A DNA stretch of 25,484 nucleotides from Acanthamoeba sp. SK_2022b (Eukaryota; Discosea; Longamoebia; Acanthamoebidae): contig JANDJZ010000667.1 of assembly GCA_027943245.1 (NCBI GenBank), positions 1 to 25,484 of the forward strand. Direction: 5' to 3'. This document shows, piece after piece, positions 9,974 to 20,906 of this stretch. A program made the translations under genes and the position numbers. The notes beneath the pieces are model-generated. The model did not search any database. It saw only the letters and a list, made by a program, of their open reading frames with translations, and had not been told where the DNA came from. Positions within the stretch are counted from its first letter, which is position 1. Each line of letters opens with the position of its first letter.

Positions 9974-12900
9974 TCACTCACACTGCTGGGCAGCACACTC
10001 GCTTGCCTCTTGGCCCTGGTCTACGTTGGGCTCAGGATCGGGGTTGTCTTCCTGGTCTATGTTGGGCACAGGATCGGGGTTGTCTTCCGCTCGCTCGCTC
10101 GTCTCAACCTCTCCCTCGCTCTCCCCATCTCCTTCGCCGCCAGAGTGCACGTCGTCGAGGATCCAGCCGTCGTCCTCCAACTCCTCGAGGTCTTCGTGCT
10201 TGAGGCTGGACCAGTTCACCACCACTGAGACTCGTTTCTTCGCAAGGCTGCACACAGTGCCAAGCAAAACACTCGTGAGTGCTCAGCCAATGGAAATAAA
10301 CGAAGATTAAAGAACGAAAAGCGAAGAACCAGAAGAGCGGCGAGCGGTACTCAACGTGAGGCGACCGGCCGCCTGCATTGAAGGCTGCCTTCAATCCGAG
10401 CGACGATTTGTTGCGCCACAGGCTGGCCTCGCCCTTGTCCGACTTGGCCATCGAACGCGCCTCATCTCTCCTCGACGCCGCCCCGTTCGACAAGCCTCGC
10501 GGCTGCGAACGCACCCATCCTACTCGCCGTCACGCCACCGCCAGATCAGAACAGTGAACACCCACATCGGAGCCGCGAGGAAATAAATAAATAAATGAAT
10601 AAATAATATGAGAGAAACATAAAAGAAAGGGAGGGGCACCTGGAGAGGTGGGACCGGAGGGGGATCGCGCGGGCGAGTTGGGACCGACGGTGGTCGACCG
10701 GCGCTTCTGGAACGTCGTCGAATTCGACCGCATGTAGATGCGAGACGGCGGCCTCTCTGATCCTGTTGTTGCGCGTCAACGCATTAAAGTACGATTGCGT
10801 TTTCGTGGTGAGTACGATTGCGTTTTCGTGGTGAGTCTCTCTCTCCCTCTCTCTCACGCACAAACACTGGCAGAATGAGGCCGTACGTTGCCATTCGAGG
10901 TAGATGACGACACAGGTGATGTTGTCGGTGGAGTGCTGATCCAGCGCTTCCCTCACCAGAGCGTCGGCCGCCTTCTCCGCACCTGCGCGGTCGCGTAGTG
11001 GTTAAGGTGGCGGCGATCATCAGCAACGCGATCGGCCAATGAGAGGAGAGGCGCACTCTTGCCGGCCTTCTTGAGCGCGGCCACGATTTCGATGGCCGTG
11101 TCGTAGGCCACGTGGTCCCACAGGCCGTCGCAGCCCATCACGACAAACTCGTCTAACGGTCGCAGCCGCATGGCCGATAAGTGCGGCTCGCAGCTCACAA
11201 AGTCCTGCGTCTGTTGTCGACACGTTTCGTTCAGCCCGCGTGCACTCACGCACGCGCGCATCACACCGCACGACACGAGCGCGCGTGTACCTGCAAGGGC
11301 TTCTTGTACTCGCGATCGCCCAGGGCGCGCGTGACGGACAGATCGCCGAACAGACGACCGAAGATGACCGTGCCGCCGAGGCTGTCGATGCGCTCCCGCT
11401 CCTTCTTCTCGCTCACTCGATGCTTCTCCGTCAACACCACTCCTGTGTCGACAGTGATCGCCCTCGCCATGAGTCAAACGGAATGTCAAGCACGCAGACG
11501 CCTTTTGAGGAGCATGACGTGTGCAGGGGAAGGGGGGGGGGGTTGCCTTGATACTGCTCGAGCTCGGGCTGCCATCGGGCCAATACGGCCTCGCAGTCGC
11601 CCACGTTGGCGACGAAGATGCGGTGGCCGACCACCATGCACGCCGCCACGCACGAGCCGCCCACCTTCTCCATGCTCTTCAGCTCCTTGATCTGGCCGAT
11701 GTGCAGGCGCCCGTCGCCCATGCCACCGTTCGATTTGTTCAACCGGCGCGCCGGCGGCGACGCCACGATGGCCGCTTTGGCTGATCACGCACGGCGCACG
11801 ACGTGAGCCCTCCCACACGAAATGAACGATCAGTGACCAGGTGGCGAGCGGGGATTACTTGGCGACTGGGCCTCGGGGATGGCGTCGACCTCCAGGCTGA
11901 TGGCGCCTCGCTCGGCGGCCGCAGCCAGCCCGGGATCCGGCGTAGCGAGGATGACCTCGTCCGCCTTCTTAAACCCCTCCCGCAGCGCCTCTGTGTCGAC
12001 CGCACATGCGCACGCATACCACACATGCCAGAGACAGGTCATCAGGATCAGAGAGGGCACGAACGTGGTCGATGGGGGGGGGAGGGGAGGTGCCTTGAAA
12101 ATTGCCGTCGAGGAACGAGGTGGTCTCGGCCACCTTCATGGGCAGGATCTCTGCGCTGATGTTGGCCGCTGTCTTGCCTGTGCACACGCACGCGCGCGAG
12201 ATGCAGAGTCACGCTCGAGCTCCGGGGTCATGGCGCCCACCTTTGAGAGGAGGGGGGGAGGTACCCGCGTGTCCGTCGCACACGGCGTAGAAGGAGAGGC
12301 AGTCGTTAGGAAACTGCGTGGGCGCGCGCCGACCCTTCCTCAGATCCCGCCACGGCGCGCCCTGCCTGCCCCCCCCCGCCATCAGGCTCTGGTCCAAAAG
12401 CGTGACACGGGCAGAGCTGGACTGGGCTGTACCTGTCGAACACGGCGTGGGCGTCTTCCATCGTCTCGCGGCAGCCGATGTTGCACGCCGCCCCGCCCTG
12501 CGTGTGGCGACGACATGTCAGCACTTGACACGCGCCGCTTTGACCTTGGACGTCGCACGACATGGGTACACGCCGGTGTCTCCTGGCGGGGAGATCCCAA
12601 CGGCCCAAGCCTAGCGGGGGGGGGGGCGTACGTGAGTGGCCAGGAGGAAGGGCTGGGGCCGAGCCGGCGCAAAGGCGCGACCGGGCTGGTCGGCCAGCGG
12701 GCGGAATCGCTCCTCGCGCGTCGGCGACGCCGAGGGAGAGGAGGAGGAAGAGGAAGAAGAGGAGGAGGAGGAGGCGGACAATGGCGGGGCGTTGGTGGGA
12801 AGGTGGAAGCGGACGCCGGGGAAGGGCGGAGAGAAGGAGGCTTCGCCCTGAGAACGAGGCTGGTGGGTGGCCTCGTCCTCTTCGGCGTGCCCCTCCTTGT

Positions 12901-13021
12901 CGGCGGATTTGGGGGAGAGAGGCGGAGACGTCACGTCGTGATGTCGGATCCCCGGAAACGGAACATCAGCTTCATCTACCCCCACTTTGCTTCCTCCCTT
13001 CCTCTTGAGCACGCTCTTCAT
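9974..13021 (-). CDS. PP2C-family (PPM) Ser/Thr phosphatase with long acidic C-terminal extension
   Basis: Metal-dependent protein phosphatase. Exons (transcript order): 12632-13021, 12433-12497, 12265-12338, 12094-12177, 11859-11990, 11547-11780, 11291-11442, 11057-11204, 10887-10982, 10640-10762, 10351-10519, 9974-10247; 646 residues. Residues 1-130 are low complexity with a poly-Ser run. Catalytic domain about 131-458: GCRETMEDAHAVFD, AVCDGHAG (173-177, metal-binding Asp), GGSCVAACMV, VANVGDCEAVLAR, FGDLSVTRALGD, VMGCDGLWD (403-407), and STDNITCVVIYLEW (Asp446). Residues 459-646 form a Ser/Arg-rich then strongly acidic tail (HEDLEELEDDGWILDD) with a twice-repeated NPDPxPNxDQ unit. Introns 4 (11991-12093) and 6 (11443-11546) have GC donors (CAAG-GCA). 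The acceptor of exon 3 (12338) is chosen by phase; 12366 is an alternative. The tail could look like a separate gene, but its reading frame joins the phosphatase through two phase-matched introns. Confidence 0.92.
10016..10087 (-). repeat. Tandem 36-bp repeat (2 copies) in the PP2C tail
   Basis: Units 10016-10051 and 10052-10087 differ at only two positions by eye. They encode EDNPDPEPNVDQ and EDNPDPVPNIDQ, so the acidic tail grew by in-frame duplication. Confidence 0.95.
10581..10606 (-). repeat. (AAAT)n/(ATTT)n tract in PP2C intron 10
   Basis: AT-rich tetranucleotide run inside intron 10520-10639; TTTA on the transcript strand. Confidence 0.85.
10788..10833 (-). repeat. Perfect 23-bp tandem duplication in PP2C intron 9
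   Basis: 10788-10810 and 10811-10833 are identical (unit begins AGTACGATTGCG). It lies in intron 10763-10886 and does not affect coding. Confidence 0.97.
12736..12775 (-). repeat. GAG/GAA triplet run coding poly-Ser in PP2C exon 1
   Basis: Plus strand reads GAGGAGGAAGAGG-type triplets; the transcript encodes a run of about 12 serines (TCC/TCT codons). Low-complexity, probably disordered. Confidence 0.85.
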
Positions 13022-13463
13022 CTTTGCAGATCTTGCACTACCGAGGGTTGTGTAATATAAGTTTTTTTTTAGGTTTTTTTTAAAGTGTCTTGACGTTCGC
13101 TCTCCGTCGCCGGTAACCCAGTATTATCGCTTTCGTTCTTTTTCTATCTCTTCCTGAGGGCTCCTTCTCTTGGGGATGTATCGCTGTGCGGAGGCGGAAA
13201 GGAAAGGAACGATAGGCCGAGGCAGCGTTCCGCCGAGGGCGGGATCGGGTGTACCTTCTTGTGTCGCCCAGTAAATGAGGTGCCTTTAGTTAATTGCGGA
13301 AATCGTGTCTGGATTTATCCCAAAAATTATATCAGGCATTTCTTTTTCTATTTCCTGAGTTTGCCGGCTTCGATTACCGATCGATTTGTTGTGGATTGCT
13401 GAGGGGTGTGCTGCCTCATAGACGCCATCAATCGGAGTATAAACGTAAAAGTAGAATTGTAAA
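13022..13463. promoter_or_regulatory. Shared upstream region of PP2C (-) and NDUFV2 (+)
   Basis: 442 bp between divergent start codons. TATAAA at 13438-13443 lies 21 bp before the NDUFV2 ATG, implying a very short 5' UTR if it is used. On the minus strand CTTATATTAC (13052-13061) lies about 35 bp before the PP2C ATG. T runs at 13062-13081 separate the two. No convincing additional gene; a short minus-strand ORF at 13286-13516 has no recognisable features. Confidence 0.5.
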
Positions 13464-14661
<1,198 letters not shown>

Positions 14662-15152
14662 GCCCCGACCCTCACCTTCTCTCCCTCCCTCTCCCCCGCC
14701 GGCTCCGAGGCCATTTCATTGTTTGTTCTTCGAGCCACCAGCCTGAACAGCGACCCACATTCCACACATTGCTTGGCCACGTGGCTACGGGGGTTGTGTG
14801 CTTTGTTGTTGCTTTGTGTGTTGCGTGGTGTCGTCGAACCGTCAGGCAACGAGTTCAACTCCAGAAACGTTCACAAGGAAAGGCGCCTCAGGTACTGCAG
14901 TTCTCTCTCAACCACTGTCCGCGCAGGAGGTCCCCTCCCACATCCCACACCCACCACCCCACATCCCAGCCCAGGCCCATCAGTCGACTGAGCAAGCACA
15001 GATATGGTGCGTTACCGGTCAAACTCCTGATGAACCCACTTTCCCCCCCCCCAAATCAGGCAGCACTACCTACGCTGCCCTCATCTTTGCTCCGCCCATT
15101 GCCTCCCCGTTCTTGACAATCAAGCAACAAGATATCGATAAACATTGTCCTA
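14662..15152. other. Intergenic region NDUFV2 to RGS gene
   Basis: 491 bp, both neighbours on the plus strand. Begins C/T-rich (NDUFV2 3' UTR). Later there is a CCCAC-rich stretch (14930-14970) and an ATG followed directly by GTGCGT (15004-15012), a potential start codon plus 5' splice site whose phase fits the acceptor at 15169-15170; a C run at about 15045-15054 would lie in that intron. No other feature seen. Confidence 0.45.
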
Positions 15153-15928
15153 ATGTCATCCGTGCTGCAGAAAAAAGCAAAGGAGAAAGAAGAGAAGCTG
15201 CCGCGGCCCACCCTTCGAGACGTGCTCGAGAACCGGGAGCTCGTCCTCAGGTTCCGCCAATTCCTGCACAAGTGGTATTCAAACGAGTACGTTGCTCCTC
15301 AGCTCGCAGCCAAAGCGCGCACACTCACGGGTTGTGTTACACTGCAACAGGAATTTGGCGTTTTGGGTTGCGGTGGAGGACTACAAGAGCCTACCACGAG
15401 AGGAGCGAAAGAAGCGGGGCGATGAGATCTACCACAAGTACTTCGACCCAGAGTCGAGCTACGAAGTACATCTCCGATCCTGGTGGTTGATGATATGGAC
15501 TCTTGCTGAGGCTGACGTGATGCCCGACGACGCAGATCAACATTACAAACGAGCAGAGGCGCCAATTGGACGCCTCTTTGTCGGGAGCCAACCCGGATGT
15601 GTTCAACAAGATCCAGCATTCGATCTACAACCTGCTCGAGAGCGACTGCCTCCCGCGCTTCCTCAACAGCGATCTGTTCGCCGAGTATGAGCAAGGTGAG
15701 CCTCTTCTTTGTTACGCGCACACAACAACCAGAAGCGGTTGTTAATGCAGCTGACGACGTCTCGCGTGCTGTGGAATGTGTGTGTGCATTCCAGCCGTGC
15801 TGGCGCAGAAGGGCAAGAAGAAGAAGGAACAGAAGAAGGGCAAGAAGGAGCCGCCCCATCCCGGCCGGGAGGATCGGAGCGAGTCGCTGGTCATGCTCGA
15901 AAAATACGCAGAGAGCCACCAACAGTAG
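15153..15928 (+). CDS. Small RGS-domain protein (regulator of G-protein signalling)
   Basis: RGS domains accelerate GTP hydrolysis by G-alpha subunits. Exons: 15153-15286, 15351-15465, 15536-15695, 15795-15928; phases agree, 180 residues. Domain spans about 18-137: TLRDVLENRELVLRFRQFL, the hallmark ENLAFWVAVEDYKSL, YHKYFDPESSYEINI, NPDVFNKIQHSIYNLLESD, CLPRFLNSDLFAEY. A basic tail follows (AQKGKKKKEQKKGKKEPP), which could bind acidic membrane lipids; inference. No DEP, GGL, PDZ or kinase domain is attached, so the protein is nearly a bare RGS domain. Start alternatives: MSSVLQ at 15153, or an upstream exon ending in ATG at 15004-15006 spliced to 15171, giving MKKAKEKEEK. Convergent with the SGNH-like gene, 137 bp away. 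Confidence 0.92.
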
Positions 15929-15990
15929 GTCGAACGAGCATTCGAAGAAGATGTAGCAGAACAGCTCAACCCGTGGTGATTATAAAGAGG

Positions 15991-16042
15991 TTATTTATTT
16001 TTATTTTTATTTGTTTATTTGTTTATTTGTTTATATTTATTT
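15991..16042. repeat. AT-rich TTTATTT/TTTG tract between convergent genes
   Basis: Low-complexity T-rich run with ATTT and GTTT units in the 137-bp spacer (15929-16065) between the RGS stop and the SGNH-like stop. Probably within one or both 3' UTRs. Confidence 0.85.
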
Positions 16043-16065
16043 CCTGTTCGATCGACGCGCGCGGG

Positions 16066-17570
16066 CTATCGCCTGCGTCGGGGAGCGGAGGCATCCGACG
16101 ATGACACCGACGAGGAGAGGGGCCTGTCGGGCTTGATGAGCTTCTGCCAGCTGCGCCACTCGATTCGCAGCATGGGCTGCAGGAGCAGGTTGCCCCACTC
16201 CTCCGCGCGCATCTTGTAGCCCTGCGGCCAACGTGTGTCAGCTTCGGTTTCATGGCCATCCGCGTTGGTGTTACATAGCAACTCAACAAACAATCACCAA
16301 TCGCCAACGACGATGATGTGCTTTGGGTTACCTGGGAGTTGAAGTGAAGGAGATCGCTGGCGTACATGTCCCTCCCGTGCCGCCCCCGCCAACCGGGTCC
16401 CGCGTAGATCGCTCCCATTGGCTCCCTGTCCGGGCCAGTCGGTTCAAACAAAGTCAGCAAGTCGCACGGCAACATTGAGTCGGGGGGTGGCGGCCGCACT
16501 GGGCCTCGTGATCCGCCACGAGCTTGCTCTGCGCCTGCAGGAACTCCCACAGGAGCACGTTGCGCTCCAGGTTGCGCCGCTTGTGGCCTCGGTCGACCCC
16601 GCGCCTGTAGCTCGCGCGCGTCAAGGTGACTATGGCGGCGACGATGGATGATGACGTGGCACGACGTACCCGGCGGGAATGGGGCTCACGAACACCAGCT
16701 TGCGCAGGTCCTTTAGCGCGCAGCAGATGGCGATGATGTTCTCCACCGTGTGCGACGCGCTCTTGGTGTCCTCGCCGTATCTACAGACGCGTGTGTGAGT
16801 CGAGATGCTTGGCATCGTCGTCGTCGAGCACAGCGTGGTGTGCGTACACGTTGTCCATGGCGCCCAGGGAGAGGAGCACCACTTCGGCGTCGTTGACGTT
16901 GGGGTCGTCCATGACGTCGCGCCACAGCGTGCGCTCGACCCACTGGTGCCCCACCGCTGGCTGCACGCACGCACGCAGGTCTGGCGTCGGTCACTGCGCA
17001 ACAACGCAGACGGACACGCTTGTGCGAAGCGTCGTACCTTGTGGGTGGCGTCGGGCAGCCAGTCGTCTGAGGTGGCGCCGTAGTGGCCGCGGTTGATGAC
17101 CTTCCAGTGCTGCCGGATCTGATCGACCGTGTGCCCCGTATTGGTGGTGAGGTGGAGGCAAGGTCTCCTGTCGTGGTCGTACGACGTCGCTGCTGGGGTG
17201 GTACCTTGTCGGTTTCGTCAAGGAGTTCCTGCAGACGGACGGGGAAGCCGGCCGCGTGCCGCCCCACACGCCACACATCGCCCCATCCCTCCACAGTCCC
17301 GTCGCCTTTTTTTTTTTGTTTTTTCAAGATTAAAAAGTTGAGATGTAGCGCAAAAAAGATTAAATGTTACGTAATCACAAACGAGTGCGTACCGAGGCAC
17401 AGGATCTTGTGGGATACGTCGTTGGTGGGTGGATAGGAGCGAGGTCGGCCAAGCCCCAGCGAACGCACCACCACGAGTAGCCACCAGCCCTGCAGCATCT
17501 CCCACAACCTACGCCACCACCTCCACCTACTCTTCTTTTTCTTCGCCGTGGCTGCTGTTGCTTCCTGCAT
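16066..17570 (-). CDS. SGNH/GDSL-fold hydrolase-like protein, catalytic Ser apparently replaced
   Basis: Exons (transcript order): 17393-17570, 17205-17305, 17038-17118, 16848-16960, 16670-16780, 16500-16604, 16332-16425, 16066-16221; GT-AG with matching phases, 312 residues. The N-terminus has Lys/Arg and Trp clusters followed by a hydrophobic segment (about 25-41, MLQGWWLLVVVRSLGLG), likely a signal anchor. SGNH blocks: I, HKILCLGDGTVEGWGD, where the usual GDS Ser is Gly62; II, VINRGHYGATSDDW with Gly107 kept; III, VVLLSLGAMDNVYGED, where the usual GxND Asn is Met155; V, SDLLHFNSQGYK with Asp254 and His257 kept. SGNH enzymes are esterases or lipases; losing Ser and Asn predicts an inactive relative. 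The block I junction uses an acceptor after an A-rich stretch, so the Ser loss depends partly on that splice model, although GAC-GGG is read directly from exon 2. Divergent from the Ulp1 gene. Confidence 0.8.
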
Positions 17571-18004
17571 CTGCTGCGTTTTGTAGAGCAAAATGATTTA
17601 TTCTTGGTTTTCTGCTGTGGCGCGGGTTGCCGTCACTTTGGCGCTGGGCGGCTTGCTTTGCGGGCGGCGACAAGCCGGCATACGCAAGGCAGACCGCTTC
17701 CACGTTTGTGTAGATGGAACGCAACAACGCACTAGTACCTGTTGGTCAACTAGGGTTCTAACCCTCAACCTTGGTCGCGGGCTCTCAGCGCAAGGAATTG
17801 ACTTGGACGCACCACCACTGCTAAAGCAGATGCACATCAAGCCCACAGTATCTTCTCATCATCAACAGACAGCGATCTTTGCCGCAACACCTTTTGATGT
17901 GCAATTTTTTCTCTCCTGGAAAAATAATAAAAAAACACTGCTGCTTTTTATTTTCTTTCACACGCATTACGGCAAGACGCAAAATCGCAGGCCGGGCGAC
18001 CTTC
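17571..18004. promoter_or_regulatory. Shared upstream region of SGNH-like (-) and Ulp1 (+) genes
   Basis: 434 bp between divergent start codons. Contains the inverted repeat AGGGTT-CT-AACCCT at 17752-17765. An AG at about 17989-17990 (AATCGCAG) before the Ulp1 ATG could be an acceptor for a 5' UTR intron. No TATA box close to either start was recognised. Confidence 0.45.
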
Positions 18005-20519
18005 ATGGATTCGCCTTCCTCTTTTCTTGCACACTCCTGGTCGCGGGCCTTGGCGTGGGCATCTCCGTCAGGAAAGCGCAAATTGAGCGATCAAGAGGCC
18101 CATAACGATGATGATGAAGAAGGGACACTTGTGTTGCGCAGGCCAAGCAAACGAAGACATACCGCCCCTCCTGAAGATTTAGAGTACTTCCCCACAATTT
18201 GCTGTTTTCAGGGTGATCTCATTGCTCATATAGCTGCGGGTGTAGCGGTCCGGAGCAGGTTCTGCTCAACGGCCCCGCCTGTGCTTCTTCTACCTCAGTT
18301 GTATCTTCTACGCCGACCGGATTGGGTGACCGGTCTTCACTTTTGGGGCAGATCCTGACGCCCATCAAGCAACTGATGCCGCACGGGCAGGCCTTCGTGT
18401 CGGCTCTCTTCAGCGTCTACGGCGACATGCCTACCGAACCGGCACCCTCCATCACGTCTTCCTCCTCCACAGCTGCTCCTCCTCCTCCTACACCGCCACC
18501 GCTGCCGTCGTTGCCGATCGTACGACAAACTGTGCGCGCGTCGCTACTCGCGCAGGCAACAGTCCCCCCTCCATCCCCGCCTTCGTCTACGTCTCCCTCG
18601 TCCCCACCCGACACCGACTCCAGCCAGTACACCTTCATCGACCTCACGAACGACGATGATGATGACGTGGACACTACTACTTCTACTTCTGCTGCCTATG
18701 ACATCAAGAAGGTGAAAGAGGAAGAGGCGGAAAAGGACGATGACACGGCACCAACGTTGAGCGAGTGGACCGAAGAGGAGAGCGGCACGAGCGAGGTGGT
18801 GGCACGGCAGCTCGAGCAAGAGCGGGCCGTGGCCGAACGGGAGTGGCGCGAGGGTCCACTCGCTGCCGCCCTCAGGGAAGTCGCCCTTACTGCCCCCTCC
18901 ACTACACGACCGCGCGCCCCCGATCTCCTCTATGACATGGTGCGTGCCCCTCACCCCATCCCATCCTCACCGCTACATCGCCCCTTGACCCCTTTGCTTC
19001 CATTTCTCTTCTACTTCTACTTCTACTTGACTACTCCTCGGTAGCGGCGATTCGAAGAGCGGGAGGCGTTTCGGGATACGCTGCAGGTGAGCCGACGTAG
19101 TCGACGTGTAGCACGACGCAACCGTAGTCTCCCGTCGGCCTCTACGTCAACCTCTACATCGACCTCCACGTCGATACTGGACTCGATAGTGGAGGAGCGC
19201 CTGCTGCGGTCGCCCCCGCCCGACCTTCGGCGGCACACGGGGAGGCGCCCCTACCACGAGCCGGCCGGCGAAGAACCAGAAGAGGCGGAGGAGCCCGAGG
19301 CCGCCTACGATGAAGCCGGCGAGGAGGTCGAGCCGCCAAGCGGAGGGGACACGTTCGGGCTCGAACGCCTCTTCTGGATGTCGCTGGCCAAGTGCGAGAG
19401 TCGCAAGCGAGTGCACGACTACAACTACGTCAACCGGTACCTCACTCCCATCTCTCTCTCTCTCTCTCTTCCTATCGAACGAGGGCAACTGATCGATCGG
19501 TCTTGCTTGCGCGACGCCCAAAGGGTGGAGGCCATCGACAAGTCGCAGGCGGCGCTGGAGAACACGCAGTCGGCGTTCGAGCGGGCCTTTGTGAAGCTGC
19601 GGGTGAAGGAGAAGCGGCGGCGCCTGAAGAAGGCGCGCGCCAAGTGGCTCGCCGAGGACCGGCGCCCGTTCACGCCCGAGGAGCAGGCCCTCGTGTCGCG
19701 CGTCCTCCGGGGCCGCGCCGCCGAGGTGCTGGCGACGGGCTTCAACACGGAGCTCACCCGCCAGGACCTCCAGCGCCTGCGCGACACCGAGTGGCTCAAC
19801 GACGAGGTCATCAACTTCTACCTCAGCCTCCTCAAGCAGCGCTCCGACGACCGGCTCAAGCGAAAGAACGCGAACGCCAAGGAGGCGAGCGGCGCGGGGG
19901 AGGAGGAGTGGCCGCGCGTGCACTTCCTCAACACGTTCTTCTACCCGCTCCTCTCGGACAAGGGCGGCTACAACTACTCGCGCGTGCAGAAGTGGACCCG
20001 ACGCGTCGACGTCTTCGCCCTGGACCGCGTCGTCGTGCCCATCCACCTTGGCAACCACTGGTGCCTCGCCGTCATCAACCTGCAGGATCGGTGCGCCACT
20101 CTCTCTCTCTCTCTCTCTCTCCCTCCTCTGTGCCACTGTGTTGGCTGACCGTCGATGATGATGATGATGACGACGATGCGCACGACAACAGGAGGTTCGA
20201 GTACTATGACTCGCTGGGGTCGTCGAACCGGGAGTGCCTGCAGCGGCTGAGGCGGTACCTGCAGGATGAGGCGCGCGACAAGAAGAAGATCGAGCTCGAC
20301 CTGAGCGAGTGGGAGGACCACCAGCCCAAGGACATCCCCATGCAGAAGAACGGATACGACTGCGGCGTCTTCGCCTGCAAGTTCGCCGAGTGCGTTGCCT
20401 CGGGCCGTCCCTTCTACTTCTCCCAGGTTCGTCCCGTGTTCATTCCTCTCTCTCTCTATACATATATATCTATATCACGCTGTATAGCCGTGTGTGTAAC
20501 ACGTGTAACGTGCGTTTGC

Positions 20520-20569
<50 letters not shown>

Positions 20570-20648
20570 TCGGCGCCATGCGCAGGTGGACATGCCGATC
20601 TACCGCAAGCGGATGATGGTGAGCATCCTCAGCAAGACGATCGCCTGA
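18005..20648 (+). CDS. Ulp1/SENP-family SUMO-specific cysteine protease
   Basis: C48 peptidase that matures SUMO and removes it from targets, usually nuclear. Exons: 18005-18183, 18234-18939, 19045-19436, 19524-20090, 20192-20426, 20586-20648; phases agree, 713 residues. N-terminal 500 residues are mostly disordered with basic clusters (GKRKLSD, RRPSKRRH), Pro/Ser-rich and acidic runs and a Thr-Ser repeat; FIDLTNDDDDDVD (about 170) resembles a SUMO-interacting motif. A helical charged segment (VEAIDKSQAALENTQ onward) precedes the protease domain at about 495-713: FNTELTRQDLQRLRDTEWL, NDEVINFYLSLL, VHFLNTFFYPLL, HLGNHWCLAVI (His604), YYDSLGSSN (Asp621), IPMQKNGYDCGVFACKFAE (Gln666, Cys672). 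All four catalytic residues are present. Intron 1 is only 50 nt; intron 3 (87 nt) has no in-frame stop; intron 5 carries a TG tract. First exons are less certain than the domain. Confidence 0.92.
19139..19178 (+). repeat. ACGTCNACC-type repeat coding Thr-Ser tandem in Ulp1
   Basis: Codons for alternating Ser and Thr (about twelve residues) in the linker of the Ulp1 protein. Low complexity, probably disordered. Confidence 0.8.
19451..19469 (+). repeat. (CT)n tract in Ulp1 intron 3
   Basis: Nineteen bp of TC on the transcript strand, 14 nt after the donor at 19437. A similar tract occurs at 20100-20120 in intron 4, 9 nt after its donor. Confidence 0.85.
20521..20568 (+). repeat. (TG)24 microsatellite in Ulp1 intron 5
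   Basis: 48 bp of TG on the transcript strand inside intron 20427-20585, ending 17 bp before the acceptor AG. Confidence 0.97.
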
Positions 20649-20906
20649 TCTTCTCTGCGTGCGGCGTGTAGCCCCCTTTCGATCCCTCCCCCTCTTTGCA
20701 GTCTTCCAAACAAGGCAACTCTTACACACATGTGAAGACAAGACGGGATGCGTGTGTGCTTGAGGTTGTGTGTGTGGGTGGTGCAGATGGCCCTTGCAGC
20801 TCTTGTCAAGCAGTGAAACCAAACAAATCCGCCAAGGGGCAGAGAAAGAAGAGAAACGACTGTATTTTTGAAGGAGGGGGAAGAAGAGAGGGACGGCCGT
20901 GTGTTT
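20649..20906. other. Convergent spacer, Ulp1 and RPN6 3' ends
   Basis: 258 bp between two stop codons on opposite strands. It contains a GT-rich stretch (20750-20785). No gene was recognised. Confidence 0.5.

Noticed and set aside
9974..10514. Separate small gene encoding MAKSDKGEASLWRNK and the acidic exon
   Set aside because: Both exons join the upstream PP2C exons through phase-matched introns, so the simpler reading is a C-terminal extension.
17700..17790. Possible tRNA gene around GGTTCTAACCC
   Set aside because: The T-loop-like sequence lacks the purine after TTC, the T stem pairs poorly, and no matching acceptor stem is found at the right distance.
19078..19095. Apparent 5' splice site CAG-GTGAGC inside Ulp1 exon 3
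   Set aside because: No downstream acceptor has a compatible phase and reading continues in frame without it; treated as a decoy.
19147..20136. Minus-strand ORF of 329 codons opposite Ulp1
   Set aside because: Antisense shadow of the Ulp1 exons; composition biased, no domain.
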